DNA of 64,000 nucleotides, from assembly GCA_934630515.1 (NCBI GenBank), contig CAKTVV010000005.1, positions 1 to 64,000 of the forward strand. Direction: 5' to 3'. The stretch is from an uncultured Eubacteriales bacterium (GTDB lineage Bacteria > Bacillota > Clostridia > Oscillospirales > Acutalibacteraceae). The notes beneath the pieces are model-generated. The model saw only the letters and a list, made by a program, of their open reading frames with translations, was not told where the DNA came from and did no database searches. The position numbers and the translations under genes were made by a program. Shown in pieces: positions 32,570-41,434 of the stretch (its first letter is position 1; every line of letters begins with the position of its first letter).

Positions 32570-32601
32570 TTTAGGTTCTCTTTAGGTGGCTCCGGTATGC
32601 T
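32570..32601 (+). promoter_or_regulatory. OmpR/PhoB-type box and -10 for the VTC operon
   Basis: TTTAGGT (32570-32576), TCTC, TTTAGGT (32581-32587): two identical 7-bp repeats with 11-bp period. Eight bases later is -10 TATGCT (32596-32601). It mirrors the box on the other strand and is a likely site for the response regulator encoded in the same operon. Confidence 0.7.
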
Positions 32602-32625
32602 GGATGGCAACGGGAGGTGATCGCC

Positions 32626-33354
32626 ATGGCAAAGGCCGTACAGTTTTCCTTTCAGCGGGTGGAAAAGAAGTATCTGCTCACCCCGGCGCAATATGAGCGG
32701 CTGCGGCAGCAGCTGGCGGCGTATATGCAGGAGGATGAATACGGTAAAACCGCCATCTGCAACATCTATTATGATACGGAGGATTGGGAGCTGATCCGCC
32801 GCTCACTGGAAAAGCCCATCTATAAGGAAAAGCTGCGGGTACGCAGCTATGGGATCCCGGCGGAGGACGGCACGGTGTTCGTGGAGCTGAAGAAAAAATA
32901 CGACGGCATCGTGTATAAGCGCCGGATCCATACCGAGGCGTACCGGGTGGAACCGTTTCTGGGAGGGCTGGAGCCGCCGGAGACCTATGGACAGATCGGA
33001 CGGGAGATCGGCTGGTTCCAGCGGCAGTATCGCACCGCTCCCCGGGTGTTTATCGCCTACGACCGGATCGCTCTGGCGGGCATCGGGGATCCCTCACTGC
33101 GGGTGACCTTTGATACCCGGCTGCGGTGGCGGGATACGGCGCTGGATCTGTGCCTGGGGGATGCTGGCAGCCCCATCCTGCCGGGGGACGACCGGATCCT
33201 GATGGAGCTGAAACTGCCGGGGGTCTGCCCCCTGTGGCTGAGCCGGATGCTGACCGGGCTGCAGCTGTATCCCACGTCATTTTCCAAATACGGCACCTGC
33301 TTTGCCCGTTATCTGAATCCGAATTTTATTAAGGAGGCGCATTACTGTGCTTAA
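32626..33354 (+). CDS. VTC-domain polyphosphate polymerase
   Basis: 242 residues from ATG 32626 (GGGAGG upstream). The tunnel-lining motifs of the VTC/CYTH fold are all present: EKKYLL near 16, KLRVRSYG near 70, FVELKKKYDGIVYKRR near 87, RVFIAYDRIAL, RVTFDTRLRWR and the metal-binding ILMELKLPG near 200, then SFSKYGTCF. Such proteins make polyphosphate from ATP in eukaryotes; bacterial forms are linked with DUF4956 partners. It overlaps the DUF4956 gene by eight bases. Substrate and product direction (synthesis across the membrane) are inferred. Confidence 0.88.
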   Translation: MAKAVQFSFQRVEKKYLLTPAQYERLRQQLAAYMQEDEYGKTAICNIYYDTEDWELIRRSLEKPIYKEKLRVRSYGIPAEDGTVFVELKKKYDGIVYKRRIHTEAYRVEPFLGGLEPPETYGQIGREIGWFQRQYRTAPRVFIAYDRIALAGIGDPSLRVTFDTRLRWRDTALDLCLGDAGSPILPGDDRILMELKLPGVCPLWLSRMLTGLQLYPTSFSKYGTCFARYLNPNFIKEAHYCA

Positions 33355-34009
33355 TTCTGTCATTGATACGCAAATCACCCTCTCGACCTTCTTTCTGTGT
33401 ACGGCGGTGTCGCTGGTGCTGGGCTTCGGCACGGCGCTGGTGGGCATGTTCCGGGAAAAGCATACCCGCAGCTTCGCCGTGGCGCTGACGGTACTGCCGG
33501 TGAGCGTGCAGGTGGTCATTATGCTGGTGAACGGCAATGTGGGCGCCGGTGTGGCGGTGGCCGGTGCCTTCAGTCTGGTGCGGTTCCGCTCCGCTCCCGG
33601 CACCGCCCGGGAGATCGGTGTGATCTTTTTGGCGATGGCGATCGGTCTGGCTACCGGCATGGGCTATGTGGTGCTGGCGGTGTTGTTCTTCGTGGTGGTG
33701 GCGGTGGTGATGCTGGTGCTGACGCTGCTGAATTTCGGCGGCGAAAGTCCGGCGGAGCGCTCCCTGCGCATCACCATCCCGGAGAATCTCGACTATGACG
33801 GGTTGTTCGACGATCTGTTCCGTCAGTATACGTCTGACTATACGTTGGAGAAGGTGAAGACCGCCAACATGGGGACTCTGTATGAGCTGCAGTACCGGGT
33901 GACGCTGAAAACGCCGGAGGTACCCAAGGCGTTTCTGGACGAGATCCGCTGCCGCAACGGGAACCTCAATGTGACCTGCGGGCGGGAGGTCTCCCGGGAG
34001 ACGCTGTAA
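33347..34009 (+). CDS. DUF4956 membrane protein
   Basis: 220 residues from GTG 33347 with AAGGAGG nine bases upstream. Four membrane segments fall in the first 130 residues, including the conserved GAFSLVRFRSAPGTAREIG loop between segments, and a cytosolic ferredoxin-like tail follows (ERSLRITIPENLDYDGLFDD). It is the standard partner of bacterial VTC-domain proteins and may be the membrane port for their polymer. Confidence 0.88.
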   Translation: MLNSVIDTQITLSTFFLCTAVSLVLGFGTALVGMFREKHTRSFAVALTVLPVSVQVVIMLVNGNVGAGVAVAGAFSLVRFRSAPGTAREIGVIFLAMAIGLATGMGYVVLAVLFFVVVAVVMLVLTLLNFGGESPAERSLRITIPENLDYDGLFDDLFRQYTSDYTLEKVKTANMGTLYELQYRVTLKTPEVPKAFLDEIRCRNGNLNVTCGREVSRETL

Positions 34010-34063
34010 GCACTTGCTTTTTGCCGGGGGTTTGTAGTATACTGAAAGCCGAGGTGAATCGCT

Positions 34064-34741
34064 ATGCGTTTATTGATCGCAGAGGATGAAGTGGATCTGG
34101 CTGAGGCGCTGACGGTCTTTTTTGAGAAGAACCAGTTTACGGTGGACACGGTGCATGACGGGGCGTCCGCCTATGACTATGCATCCACCGGCGAATACGA
34201 TGCACTGGTGCTGGATGTGATGATGCCGAAGCTGGACGGGGTGGAGGTGCTGCGGCGGCTGCGGGCGGACGGGATCCGCACCCCCGCCATGATGCTCACC
34301 GCCAAATCCCAGAAGAATGACCGCATTACCGGCTTTAACGCCGGGGCGGACGATTATCTGCCCAAGCCCTTTGAGCCGGATGAGTTGATCTGCCGGGTGC
34401 GGGCGATGCTGCGCCGGGGCGGGGAATACCATCCCACGGTGCTGCAATACGAGGATCTGTCGCTGGACCCGGCGGCGGGGACGCTCCTCTGCGGCGGGCA
34501 GAGCGTGCGGCTCAGCGGGCGGGAATATCAGGTGATGGAGCTGTTCCTGCGCTCTCCCCGGGTGGTGCTGTCCGCCGACCGGATCATGGAGCGGGTGTGG
34601 GGCTGGGACAGCGACGCCGAGATCAATGTGGTCTGGGTGCATATCTCCAATCTGCGGAAAAAGCTCCGCTCCATCGGCTCCCGGCTGACCATCCGGGCGA
34701 ACCGGGGTATGGGCTATGTGCTGGAGGCGGAGCATGATTAA
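34064..34741 (+). CDS. OmpR-family response regulator
   Basis: 225 residues. Receiver domain with acidic pair EDE at 7-9, phospho-acceptor Asp in LVLDVMMPKLDG near 51, Thr/Ser in MMLTAKSQ and Lys in YLPKPFEPDE. A winged-helix domain follows from about 125 (SGREYQVMELFLRSPRVVLS, ending TIRANRGMGYVLE). It sits between DUF4956 and its kinase and probably binds the two 11-bp-period boxes at 32534-32587. Confidence 0.93.
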   Translation: MRLLIAEDEVDLAEALTVFFEKNQFTVDTVHDGASAYDYASTGEYDALVLDVMMPKLDGVEVLRRLRADGIRTPAMMLTAKSQKNDRITGFNAGADDYLPKPFEPDELICRVRAMLRRGGEYHPTVLQYEDLSLDPAAGTLLCGGQSVRLSGREYQVMELFLRSPRVVLSADRIMERVWGWDSDAEINVVWVHISNLRKKLRSIGSRLTIRANRGMGYVLEAEHD

Positions 34742-35957
34742 ACGACTGCGGCTGCGGTTTATCCGCTTTGCAACGCTGGCGGCGACGGCGGTGCTGCTGG
34801 TGCTGGGGTTGATCCTGAATCTGGCGAATTATATCTCCGTCAATAACGAGCTGAACCAGATGCTGGACGCCATCTGCGAAAATCAGGGGCGGGCGCCCTC
34901 GGCGCCCCCCGGCGGTCATCCCGGCGGCGACCGGGGCGGGCAGTTTACTATGGAGACTCCCTATACCACCCGGTATTTTGTGCTGCGCTATACCGAGAAC
35001 GGAGAGCTGGATCGGGCGGAACTGGATAACATCGCCTCCGTCACCGAGGAGGATGTGGAGAGCTATCTGCAGATCGCCCGGCAGCACGGCGTCGGACGGG
35101 GCTATACCAAGGGGTTTAAGTATCTGGTGGTGAGCACCGGCGGCAGCCGCCGTATGGCGGTGTTTCTGGATTGCTATGATAAGACCCGGTCGCTGACCGG
35201 CATTGCGCTGCTGACGGTGGCGGCGATCGCCGTATGTGTGGTGCTGGTGCTGGCGGTGGTGTCGCTGTTCTCCCGGCGGGCGATCGACCCGGTGGTGAAA
35301 AGCATCGAGCAGCAAAAGCAGTTCATCACCGACGCCGGGCATGAGCTGAAGACCCCCATCACGGTGATCTCCACCAGCCTTAAGGTGCTGGAGATGGAGA
35401 CCGGCAAGCAGAAATGGATCGACAAGGCGCAGGCGCAGACGGAAAAGCTCACCGAGCTGGTGAATGCGCTGGTGACTCTGTCCCGCATGGATGAGGAGGA
35501 ATCCCCGCTGCGCATGCGTCCGTTTGCCGTCAGCGAGGCGGTGGGGGAAACGGCGGAATCTTTTCGGGACTTTGCGGCGACCCGGGGGCATGCGCTGACG
35601 GTGGAGGTGACGCCTGGGCTGGAATACACCGGCGATGAATACGCCGTGCGGCAGCTGGTGTCCATCCTGCTGGATAACGCCGTCAAATACGCCGATCCGG
35701 ACACGCCCATTCAGCTGTCGCTGACAGCGGCGAAAAAGGGCGTACAGCTGCGCACGGTCAACGCCTGTGCCAACGTGGAGCCAGACAAGCTGCCCCGGCT
35801 GTTTGACCGATTTTATCGGGCGGAGGACTCCCGTACCTCCGGCGGCTTCGGCATCGGGCTGGCGATCGCCCGCAGCATTGCCGAGGGGCACCACGGCTCC
35901 ATCCGGGCGGGCCTGACCGCCGACGGGCAGGTGGAGTTTCTTGCCGAGCTGAAATAA
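34734..35957 (+). CDS. Sensor histidine kinase
   Basis: 407 residues from ATG 34734, which overlaps the regulator stop. Membrane segment at about 10-32, extracellular domain to about 155, second membrane segment, then HisKA with GHELKTPITVIS (His at about 206) and an HATPase domain with N-box LLDNAVKYAD and G2 box GGFGIGLAIARSIAEGHHGS. The outside loop contains a Gly/Pro/His-rich stretch (APPGGHPGGDRGG), which may sense a metal or surface cue. It would phosphorylate the adjacent regulator. Confidence 0.92.
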   Translation: MIKRLRLRFIRFATLAATAVLLVLGLILNLANYISVNNELNQMLDAICENQGRAPSAPPGGHPGGDRGGQFTMETPYTTRYFVLRYTENGELDRAELDNIASVTEEDVESYLQIARQHGVGRGYTKGFKYLVVSTGGSRRMAVFLDCYDKTRSLTGIALLTVAAIAVCVVLVLAVVSLFSRRAIDPVVKSIEQQKQFITDAGHELKTPITVISTSLKVLEMETGKQKWIDKAQAQTEKLTELVNALVTLSRMDEEESPLRMRPFAVSEAVGETAESFRDFAATRGHALTVEVTPGLEYTGDEYAVRQLVSILLDNAVKYADPDTPIQLSLTAAKKGVQLRTVNACANVEPDKLPRLFDRFYRAEDSRTSGGFGIGLAIARSIAEGHHGSIRAGLTADGQVEFLAELK

Positions 35958-35971
35958 AGAGAAATGCGTAA

Positions 35972-36009
35972 GGGAAAAAGGCGGATATGCCCGCCTTTTC
36001 CCCTTTTTT
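35972..36009 (+). terminator. Terminator after the kinase gene
   Basis: GGGAAAAAGGCGG and CCGCCTTTTCCC form a 12-bp stem, followed by CTTTTTT. Ends the VTC-TCS operon. Confidence 0.85.
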
Positions 36010-36110
36010 GCACATTGACAGGCAGCCGGGGCAGGGGGTATAATGCGAACAGAAGTATGCGTCCGCCCCGGCAGCGGGTCCGGGTGCGGCGGGAAAGGAT
36101 GACCGACGGT

Positions 36111-37136
36111 ATGGAGGAGAAAAAGAGCTTTGACGTATTGACGCTGGGGGAGATCCTGCTGCGTCTGTCGCCGCCGGACAACGAGCGGCTGGTGCGGGGG
36201 GATCTGCTGCGCAAGCAGACCGGTGGAGCGGAGCTGAATGTGGCGTCCGGCATTGCCATGCTGGGGCTGCGCACCGGGGTCATCTCCCGGATCCCGGATA
36301 ACGACATCGGCTATTTCGTGAAGAATTACATCCGCTTCTGTGGGGTCAGCGACGATTATCTGGTGTATGACGGCTCCTCCGACGCCCGGTTGGGCATCTA
36401 TTATTACGAAAACGGAGCGGCGCCCCGCAAGCCGGCGGTGATCTATGACCGGCACCATTCCTCTATGCTGGGGCTGACGGTGGACGATCTGCCCCCGGAC
36501 ATTTACAGCCAGACCCGGTGCTTCCACACCACCGGCATCACGCTGGCGCTGGGGGAGGGGGTGCGCAGCACCGCCATGGAGATGATCCGCCGGTTTAAGG
36601 CGGCGGGGGCGCTGATCTCCTTTGATGTGAATTTCCGTGCGAATCTGTGGTCGGAGGCAGAGGCTCGCCGGTATGTGGAGCAGATTTTGCCCTATGTGGA
36701 CGTATTCTTCTGCTCGGAGACCACCGCCCGGCTTACCTTTGGCAAGCAGGGGACTCCCCGGGAGATGATGGCAAGCTTTGCTAAGGACTATCCCCTCTCC
36801 ATCGTGGCGTCTACCCACCGGGTGGTGCACAGCCCCAAGCGGCACACCTTCGGGTCGGTGCTGTACGACGCCCGCAGCGGCAAATTCTACGAAGAGGAGC
36901 CGTATCGGGATATCGATGTGGTGGATCGGATCGGCAGCGGCGACGCCTATATATCCGGGGTGCTGTACGGGCTGCTGTGCGAGGGCGGCGATTGCCGCAA
37001 GGCGCTGGAATACGGCAACGCCTCCAGCGCCGTAAAGAATACCATCCCCGGCGATCTGCCCTCCTGTAACCGACGGGAGATCGACCGGGTGATTCGGCAG
37101 CATAAAAGCGGCAGCGGCTCAGAGATGGATCGCTGA
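36111..37136 (+). CDS. PfkB-family sugar kinase
   Basis: About 341 residues. GEILLRLSPPD at the start, the substrate segment QTGGAELNVASGIAMLG near 35 and the C-terminal anion-hole/catalytic motif DRIGSGDAYISGVLYGL (Asp near 284) mark the ribokinase/PfkB family. It resembles 2-keto-3-deoxygluconate kinases in length and motif spacing, but substrate cannot be fixed. Starts at 36099 or 36111 are both possible. It is 27 bases before the ABC exporter gene. Confidence 0.82.
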   Translation: MEEKKSFDVLTLGEILLRLSPPDNERLVRGDLLRKQTGGAELNVASGIAMLGLRTGVISRIPDNDIGYFVKNYIRFCGVSDDYLVYDGSSDARLGIYYYENGAAPRKPAVIYDRHHSSMLGLTVDDLPPDIYSQTRCFHTTGITLALGEGVRSTAMEMIRRFKAAGALISFDVNFRANLWSEAEARRYVEQILPYVDVFFCSETTARLTFGKQGTPREMMASFAKDYPLSIVASTHRVVHSPKRHTFGSVLYDARSGKFYEEEPYRDIDVVDRIGSGDAYISGVLYGLLCEGGDCRKALEYGNASSAVKNTIPGDLPSCNRREIDRVIRQHKSGSGSEMDR

Positions 37137-37163
37137 TCGGCTATACGGAGGAGGAGTGCCGTT

Positions 37164-38897
37164 TTGAACGCAAAGGGAAGCTCCACGCTGCCCCCGCTGC
37201 GATCGATGCTGCGGGAGTGGCGCTGGATGCTGCGGTATGTCCGCCGGTATTGGGCGGGGGTGCTGACGTATATCCTCATCGGGCTGCTGGAGGTAGGGCT
37301 GGGGCTGGTCATCAGCCTTGCCGGGAAAACGCTGGTGGATATGGTGGTGGCGCATGACAACAGCCGCATCTTCGGTACGGTGGCGGGTCTCGCCCTGCTG
37401 ACGGTGGGGCAGCTGATCGCCGGCGCCGTCACCTCCCGCATCAGCGCCCACATCCAGATCCGGGTGGTGAACGAGCTGCGGGAGGATATGTTCACCCGCC
37501 TGCTGTCCGCCCGGTGGGAGCCGCTGGAGGCATACCATTCCGGTGAGGTGCTGAACCGTCTTGAGGGGGATGTGAACACCGTCGCCGGCGGCGTCGTGGG
37601 GTTCGTGCCTACCTGTATCACCCGGGCGGCGCAGCTGCTGGGTGTGTTCTGCATTATCTTTTACTACGACCCGATGATGGCGCTGCTGTCGCTGCTCAGC
37701 GCTCCGGTGCTGCTGCTGATCGGGCGGTGGACGCTGCGGATCATGCGCAAGCGGCAGCAGGAGATCCGTCAGGTCAACGGGCGGATCCTGTCCTTTAACG
37801 AGGAGGTATTGCAGAATATCCAGCTGGTGAAGGCGTTTGATCTGCGGCGGGAGCAGTTGCGGCGGCTGGGAACTTTGCTGGGGGAATACCGCACGCTGCG
37901 GCTGGAGTATTCCCGTCTGTCCATTGTACTCAATCTGCTGCTGTCCTTTACCGGTATGGTGGTATCCTATCTGTGTTACGGCTGGGGGGTGTATCAGCTG
38001 TGGAACGGTGCCATCAGCTTTGGCGTGATGACCATGTTCTTGCAGCTGTCCGGCACGCTGACCGGCACCTTTGCCACGCTGGTCGGACTGGCACCGACGG
38101 CGGTTTCCGCCGCCACCTCCGCCGGGCGGCTCATGGAGCTGGAGCAGCTGCCGACGGAAAAGGATGCGGATGCAGCTCGGGCGCTGGAATTGGCGAACCG
38201 GGCGGCTCAGACCGGACTGACCCTGACGGTGGAAGCGGTGGCGTTTACCTATCGGGAGGCTCCCCAGCCCACCCTGCAGGGGGTATCCTTTCAGGTGTGC
38301 CCCGGGGAGACGGTGGCGCTGGTGGGCCCCTCCGGCGAGGGTAAGACTACCCTGTTAAAGCTGCTGCTGGGGCTGCTGTCTCCGGATAGCGGGCAGCTGA
38401 TGCTGTCCGCCGGTGGGCTGAGCCTGCCGGTGAGCGACAGCACCCGGCGGCTGTGCGCTTATGTTCCCCAAGGCAACGGCATCTTCTCCGGCACGGTGGC
38501 GGACAACCTCCGGCTGGTGCGCCCGGATGCCACCGAGGCGCAGCTGTGGGCGGCGTTGGCGGCGGCGGATGCCCGGGAGTTTGTGGCGGCGCTGCCCCAG
38601 GGGCTGGATACGCCGCTGACGGAAAAGGGTGCCAATCTCTCCGAGGGGCAGCGGCAGCGGATCGCCATTGCCCGGGCGCTGCTGCGGGACGCTCCTCTGT
38701 TGATTCTGGACGAAGCCACCAGTGCGCTGGATGCGGCGGCGGAGCGCCGGGTGTTGGAGGGGATCATGGCGCAGGATCCCCGTCGGATCTGCGTGGTGAC
38801 GACCCATCGGGAGAGTTTGCTGTCCTATGCCGACCGGGTGTATCGGGTGGAGCAGGCGAGCGGATTCGTCCCGGCGGAGCAGCCGGCAGTGCAATAA
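37164..38897 (+). CDS. ABC exporter, fused membrane and ATPase domains
   Basis: 577 residues. Starts at TTG 37164 (GGAGGAGG upstream). Six membrane helices occupy about 25-305. The ATPase has Walker A GPSGEGKTTL near 390, signature LSEGQRQRIAIARALL near 490 and Walker B LLILDEATSALD near 513. The type I exporter half-transporter works as a dimer, often with a partner gene; none is adjacent here. Substrate unknown: lipids, peptides or drugs. Confidence 0.9.
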   Translation: MNAKGSSTLPPLRSMLREWRWMLRYVRRYWAGVLTYILIGLLEVGLGLVISLAGKTLVDMVVAHDNSRIFGTVAGLALLTVGQLIAGAVTSRISAHIQIRVVNELREDMFTRLLSARWEPLEAYHSGEVLNRLEGDVNTVAGGVVGFVPTCITRAAQLLGVFCIIFYYDPMMALLSLLSAPVLLLIGRWTLRIMRKRQQEIRQVNGRILSFNEEVLQNIQLVKAFDLRREQLRRLGTLLGEYRTLRLEYSRLSIVLNLLLSFTGMVVSYLCYGWGVYQLWNGAISFGVMTMFLQLSGTLTGTFATLVGLAPTAVSAATSAGRLMELEQLPTEKDADAARALELANRAAQTGLTLTVEAVAFTYREAPQPTLQGVSFQVCPGETVALVGPSGEGKTTLLKLLLGLLSPDSGQLMLSAGGLSLPVSDSTRRLCAYVPQGNGIFSGTVADNLRLVRPDATEAQLWAALAAADAREFVAALPQGLDTPLTEKGANLSEGQRQRIAIARALLRDAPLLILDEATSALDAAAERRVLEGIMAQDPRRICVVTTHRESLLSYADRVYRVEQASGFVPAEQPAVQ

Positions 38898-38958
38898 AAA
38901 CAAACAGCGAGGCTATCCGTATGGACAACTCTGCTGTATTTCTGCATGGAGAAAAGGG

Positions 38959-38994
38959 GAGCCGCCGCCCCGAAAGCATCCGGAGCGGCGGCTC
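38959..38994. other. GC-rich inverted repeat after the ABC exporter
   Basis: GAGCCGCCGC and GCGGCGGCTC pair around 16 bases, between two convergent genes. No T-run on either side, so it is only a weak terminator candidate. Confidence 0.35.
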
Positions 38995-39039
38995 GAAGAG
39001 GAAAACAAACCGGTAAAGCAATAAATAAACGGGGCGCTG

Positions 39040-39849
39040 TCAAGCTTGAGCGGCTTTCTGCTTGCGATCCAGCAGATACAGCACCAGCGTCGCCAGCAGA
39101 CCGGCCGCCGTTACAATGGCGGCTGCCGTCCAGTTGACCTCGCTCAGCCCGGCAAAGGTGAAGCTGCCGTCGTCGGCATTTTGCAGGTGGGCGAAAATCA
39201 GCAGAATATCCGTCACTACGGTAGCCACCAGCGTCAGCGGATACAGTACACCCAGCACCGGGTTGCCCTGATTGGCAGCGGCACGGGTGGGACGCTGTCC
39301 GCTCACGTCCACCGCCCGGGAGAAGTACCAGGCACCCAGCATGGTGACCAGCAGCTCCGGCAGCATGTAGGTGGCATTGTAGCCGATGGAATAGATCAGC
39401 GCTGCATTGGTGGGGATGGATAGACCCGCCCACACGGTGCAGCCGGAGATCACATGGCACACAAACCGCAGCCCCTGCACCAGCAGAGCGCCCAGCACCA
39501 GCGCCTGACCCTGCGAACGTCCCTCCTTGCGGAATACGCCGCCCAGACCGTATACGGCGAAGGCCAGCACATAGTCCAGCAGGATCACCGCCACTACCGA
39601 CAGAGGCGTGGTGCAATAGGACAGCGCACTGGCGCCCAGCGCCAGCTGCAGCAGGCTGTATACGAGACTGCTGAACAGCCCCCAGCCGGTGCCATAGCGG
39701 TAGGCGATGAGCAGGATGGGCAGGGCGCTGCACGCCGTCACGCTGCCGCCATAGGGCATATCCAGCAGCTTGATCAGGCTCAGCACGGTAGCGATCGCCA
39801 GCAGCAGACCGCTTTCCACTAAGCGCAGGACTTTTGTGTTTTCTTTCAT
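39040..39849 (-). CDS. thiT: Thiamine ECF transporter S component (ThiT-like)
   Basis: 269 residues from ATG 39849 (AAGGAGGAA upstream). Six membrane helices in about 10-190, with the ThiT-like features MPYGGSVTACSALPILLIAY in the first third and GCTVWAGLSIPTNAALIYSI near 150. It binds thiamine and works with a shared ECF energizing module encoded elsewhere. After the S-component fold there is an extra 70-residue tail with two more hydrophobic stretches and the basic end RKQKAAQA, longer than usual. A TPP riboswitch precedes it, which confirms the vitamin link. Confidence 0.85.
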   Translation of the reverse strand: MKENTKVLRLVESGLLLAIATVLSLIKLLDMPYGGSVTACSALPILLIAYRYGTGWGLFSSLVYSLLQLALGASALSYCTTPLSVVAVILLDYVLAFAVYGLGGVFRKEGRSQGQALVLGALLVQGLRFVCHVISGCTVWAGLSIPTNAALIYSIGYNATYMLPELLVTMLGAWYFSRAVDVSGQRPTRAAANQGNPVLGVLYPLTLVATVVTDILLIFAHLQNADDGSFTFAGLSEVNWTAAAIVTAAGLLATLVLYLLDRKQKAAQA

Positions 39850-39885
39850 GAATTTTTCCTCCTTGGTGAGCGGCTGCGGAGCAAT

Positions 39886-39914
39886 GAAAAAGACCCCCGC
39901 CGCAGCGAAGGTCT
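39886..39914 (-). terminator. Riboswitch-controlled terminator of thiT
   Basis: On the minus strand AGACC and GGTCT close a hairpin followed by TTTTT. It lies between the TPP aptamer and the thiT ribosome site, so it is the likely off-state structure. Confidence 0.65.
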
Positions 39915-39949
39915 GAAAACGGCGGACGACCACAGCCGCACCGCCCGAA

Positions 39950-40038
39950 AACATCCCTCCGCCGGTATTACCCGGATCAGGTCATAGGGTTGAGCGGTCA
40001 CACCGCACTCTCAGCCGCCGTAGGGCAGCACCCCTTGT
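39950..40038 (-). promoter_or_regulatory. TPP riboswitch (THI element)
   Basis: Reading the minus strand, the hallmark pieces appear in order: AAGGGGTGC, GGCTGAGAGTG, CAACCCTATGACCTGATC, GGGTAATACC and GGCGGAGGGA. Thiamine pyrophosphate binding would stop thiT expression through the terminator downstream. Confidence 0.95.
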
Positions 40039-40092
40039 TCGTAGCCACTATTCAGTTGACAACTGACAGGATACGCCAAAATCCGCCATTTG

Positions 40093-40788
40093 TCAAGTGT
40101 TATTTTTTATTTGAATATCCTGCACGGTCAAAACCGTGTCCCGCACGGTGAAATGAATCTCAAAGCCCGCAAAATCCATACCGTATACCCGGTCGGGATC
40201 CTGCTGATAGGAGGGACGGGGATCCAGACGCAGCACCGCCAGCAGCGCCTCCTGCTTGGCGGGGGGCAGCAGTGCCAGCAGCGCCGGATCACATTCTGCC
40301 GTCAGGGGGCTGTGCTGCAGCCCGGTGACAAACCCGCCGGCAGCATCCGGATGGCTGTCGGTATAGGGCAGATAGGGCTTGATATCCAGAATGGGGGTGC
40401 CGTCCATCAGGTCGGCACCGCTGACGACCAGTACCGTCCCCTCCGGCGTGTCCGGCACGATCCGCTCCAGCCGCACCGAGGAAAGCCCCATGGGATTGGG
40501 ACGATAGGGGGAGCGGGTGGCAAATACCCCCATGCGGGTGTTGCCGCCCAGCCGGGGCGGACGCACCGTAGGCGACCAGCCGGTCTTCTGCACCTGAGAA
40601 AAGTGCCAGATCAGCCACAGGTGGGAAAAGCCCTCCAGCCCCCGCAGGGCGTCCGGGTTGCGGTATTCCGGCTCAAACACGATGGTCGCTTCCAGCTGCG
40701 GCACGATGCCGCTCTGCCGGGGAACACCAAACTTATCCGGAAAATCCGTGCGGATGCGGGCGATAGGGGTGCAGGTCAAAGGGGTCAT
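40093..40788 (-). CDS. trmO: tRNA (t6A37) methyltransferase TrmO/TsaA-like
   Basis: About 231 residues from ATG 40788 (GGAG eight bases upstream). The beta-barrel motifs are PIARIRTDFPDKFGVPRQSG, LEGFSHLWLIWHFS and TRSPYRPNPMGLSSVRLE, the SAM-binding core of the TrmO family, followed by DGTPILDIKPYLPYTDS. It methylates N6 of t6A37 in tRNA. tsaD, which makes t6A, is also in this window. It is translationally linked to the XRE gene upstream. Confidence 0.88.
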   Translation of the reverse strand: MTPLTCTPIARIRTDFPDKFGVPRQSGIVPQLEATIVFEPEYRNPDALRGLEGFSHLWLIWHFSQVQKTGWSPTVRPPRLGGNTRMGVFATRSPYRPNPMGLSSVRLERIVPDTPEGTVLVVSGADLMDGTPILDIKPYLPYTDSHPDAAGGFVTGLQHSPLTAECDPALLALLPPAKQEALLAVLRLDPRPSYQQDPDRVYGMDFAGFEIHFTVRDTVLTVQDIQIKNNT

Positions 40789-40790
40789 GA

Positions 40791-41177
40791 TCATTTCTCC
40801 TTGCGGTCGGACTGGCGGGCGGCGGTCTGGCGGGCATGCGCCTGCGACAGCAGCCGCTTCTGCTCCGTCTCGGACAGGCGGCGGAATGTCTGCAGCAGCT
40901 CCTGCTCCCGGGGGGACAGCGTCGTGCTCCCGGTGCCGTTTTCCAGCACGCCGTCGGGGGCATCCTCCTGCCCCAGCAGATACCCGACCGATACATGGAA
41001 GAGCCGTGCCAGAGTCAACAGGCTGTCCTGATCGGGGTTAGCTCTGCCGGTTTCATATTTGGTATAGGTAGTGCGGTGGATGTTCAGACTGTCCGCAACC
41101 GTCTGCTGCGTCATGCCGCTGGCTTGCCGTAAGCAACGCAGACGGGCAGGAAATACGGATGACCGTTCTTCGTCCAT
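40791..41177 (-). CDS. XRE-family regulator
   Basis: About 128 residues from ATG 41177 (GAGGAGGG upstream). The HTH_3 domain is at about 12-66: LRCLRQASGMTQQTVADSLN, then TTYTKYETGRANPDQDSLLT and LFHVSVGYLLG. A basic C-terminal tail follows. It shares an ATGA overlap with trmO, an unusual partner. Targets unknown. Confidence 0.85.
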   Translation of the reverse strand: MDEERSSVFPARLRCLRQASGMTQQTVADSLNIHRTTYTKYETGRANPDQDSLLTLARLFHVSVGYLLGQEDAPDGVLENGTGSTTLSPREQELLQTFRRLSETEQKRLLSQAHARQTAARQSDRKEK

Positions 41178-41332
41178 CGAAACCCTCCTCACTGTAAAGG
41201 TGTAGGTGCGACTAAACACCGGATACAATCATACCATGATTGTGCTAAAAGTACAATCGATTAGAGTGCCAAAAAATGTGATGATTATTCACCATTCCTG
41301 TATTGTAAGCACTTTCATGACAAAATGACCAG

Positions 41333-41361
41333 TTGTATTTTATTCTATAAGCTGGTATACT
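41333..41361 (+). promoter_or_regulatory. Promoter of the GH25 lysozyme gene
   Basis: TTGTAT (41333-41338), a 17-bp spacer and TATACT (41356-41361), 74 bases before the ATG at 41435. The rest of 41178-41332 shows no gene. Confidence 0.6.
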
Positions 41362-41434
41362 GTCGAATTATAGTGGGTTGCAGCGGGCGATAAACAGCGA
41401 AAGGTGCACCGGAATTGGGGAGAGCAGGTGTCAT

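Noticed and set aside
34623..37103. A very long minus-strand open frame across the kinase, PfkB and regulator genes.
   Set aside because: It is opposite to genes with clear domains, has a composition expected from GC-rich antisense frames (His/Pro/Arg-rich), and lacks any known motif.
38959..38994. GC-rich inverted repeat as a strong terminator.
   Set aside because: No T-run on either strand; kept only as a low-confidence inverted repeat.
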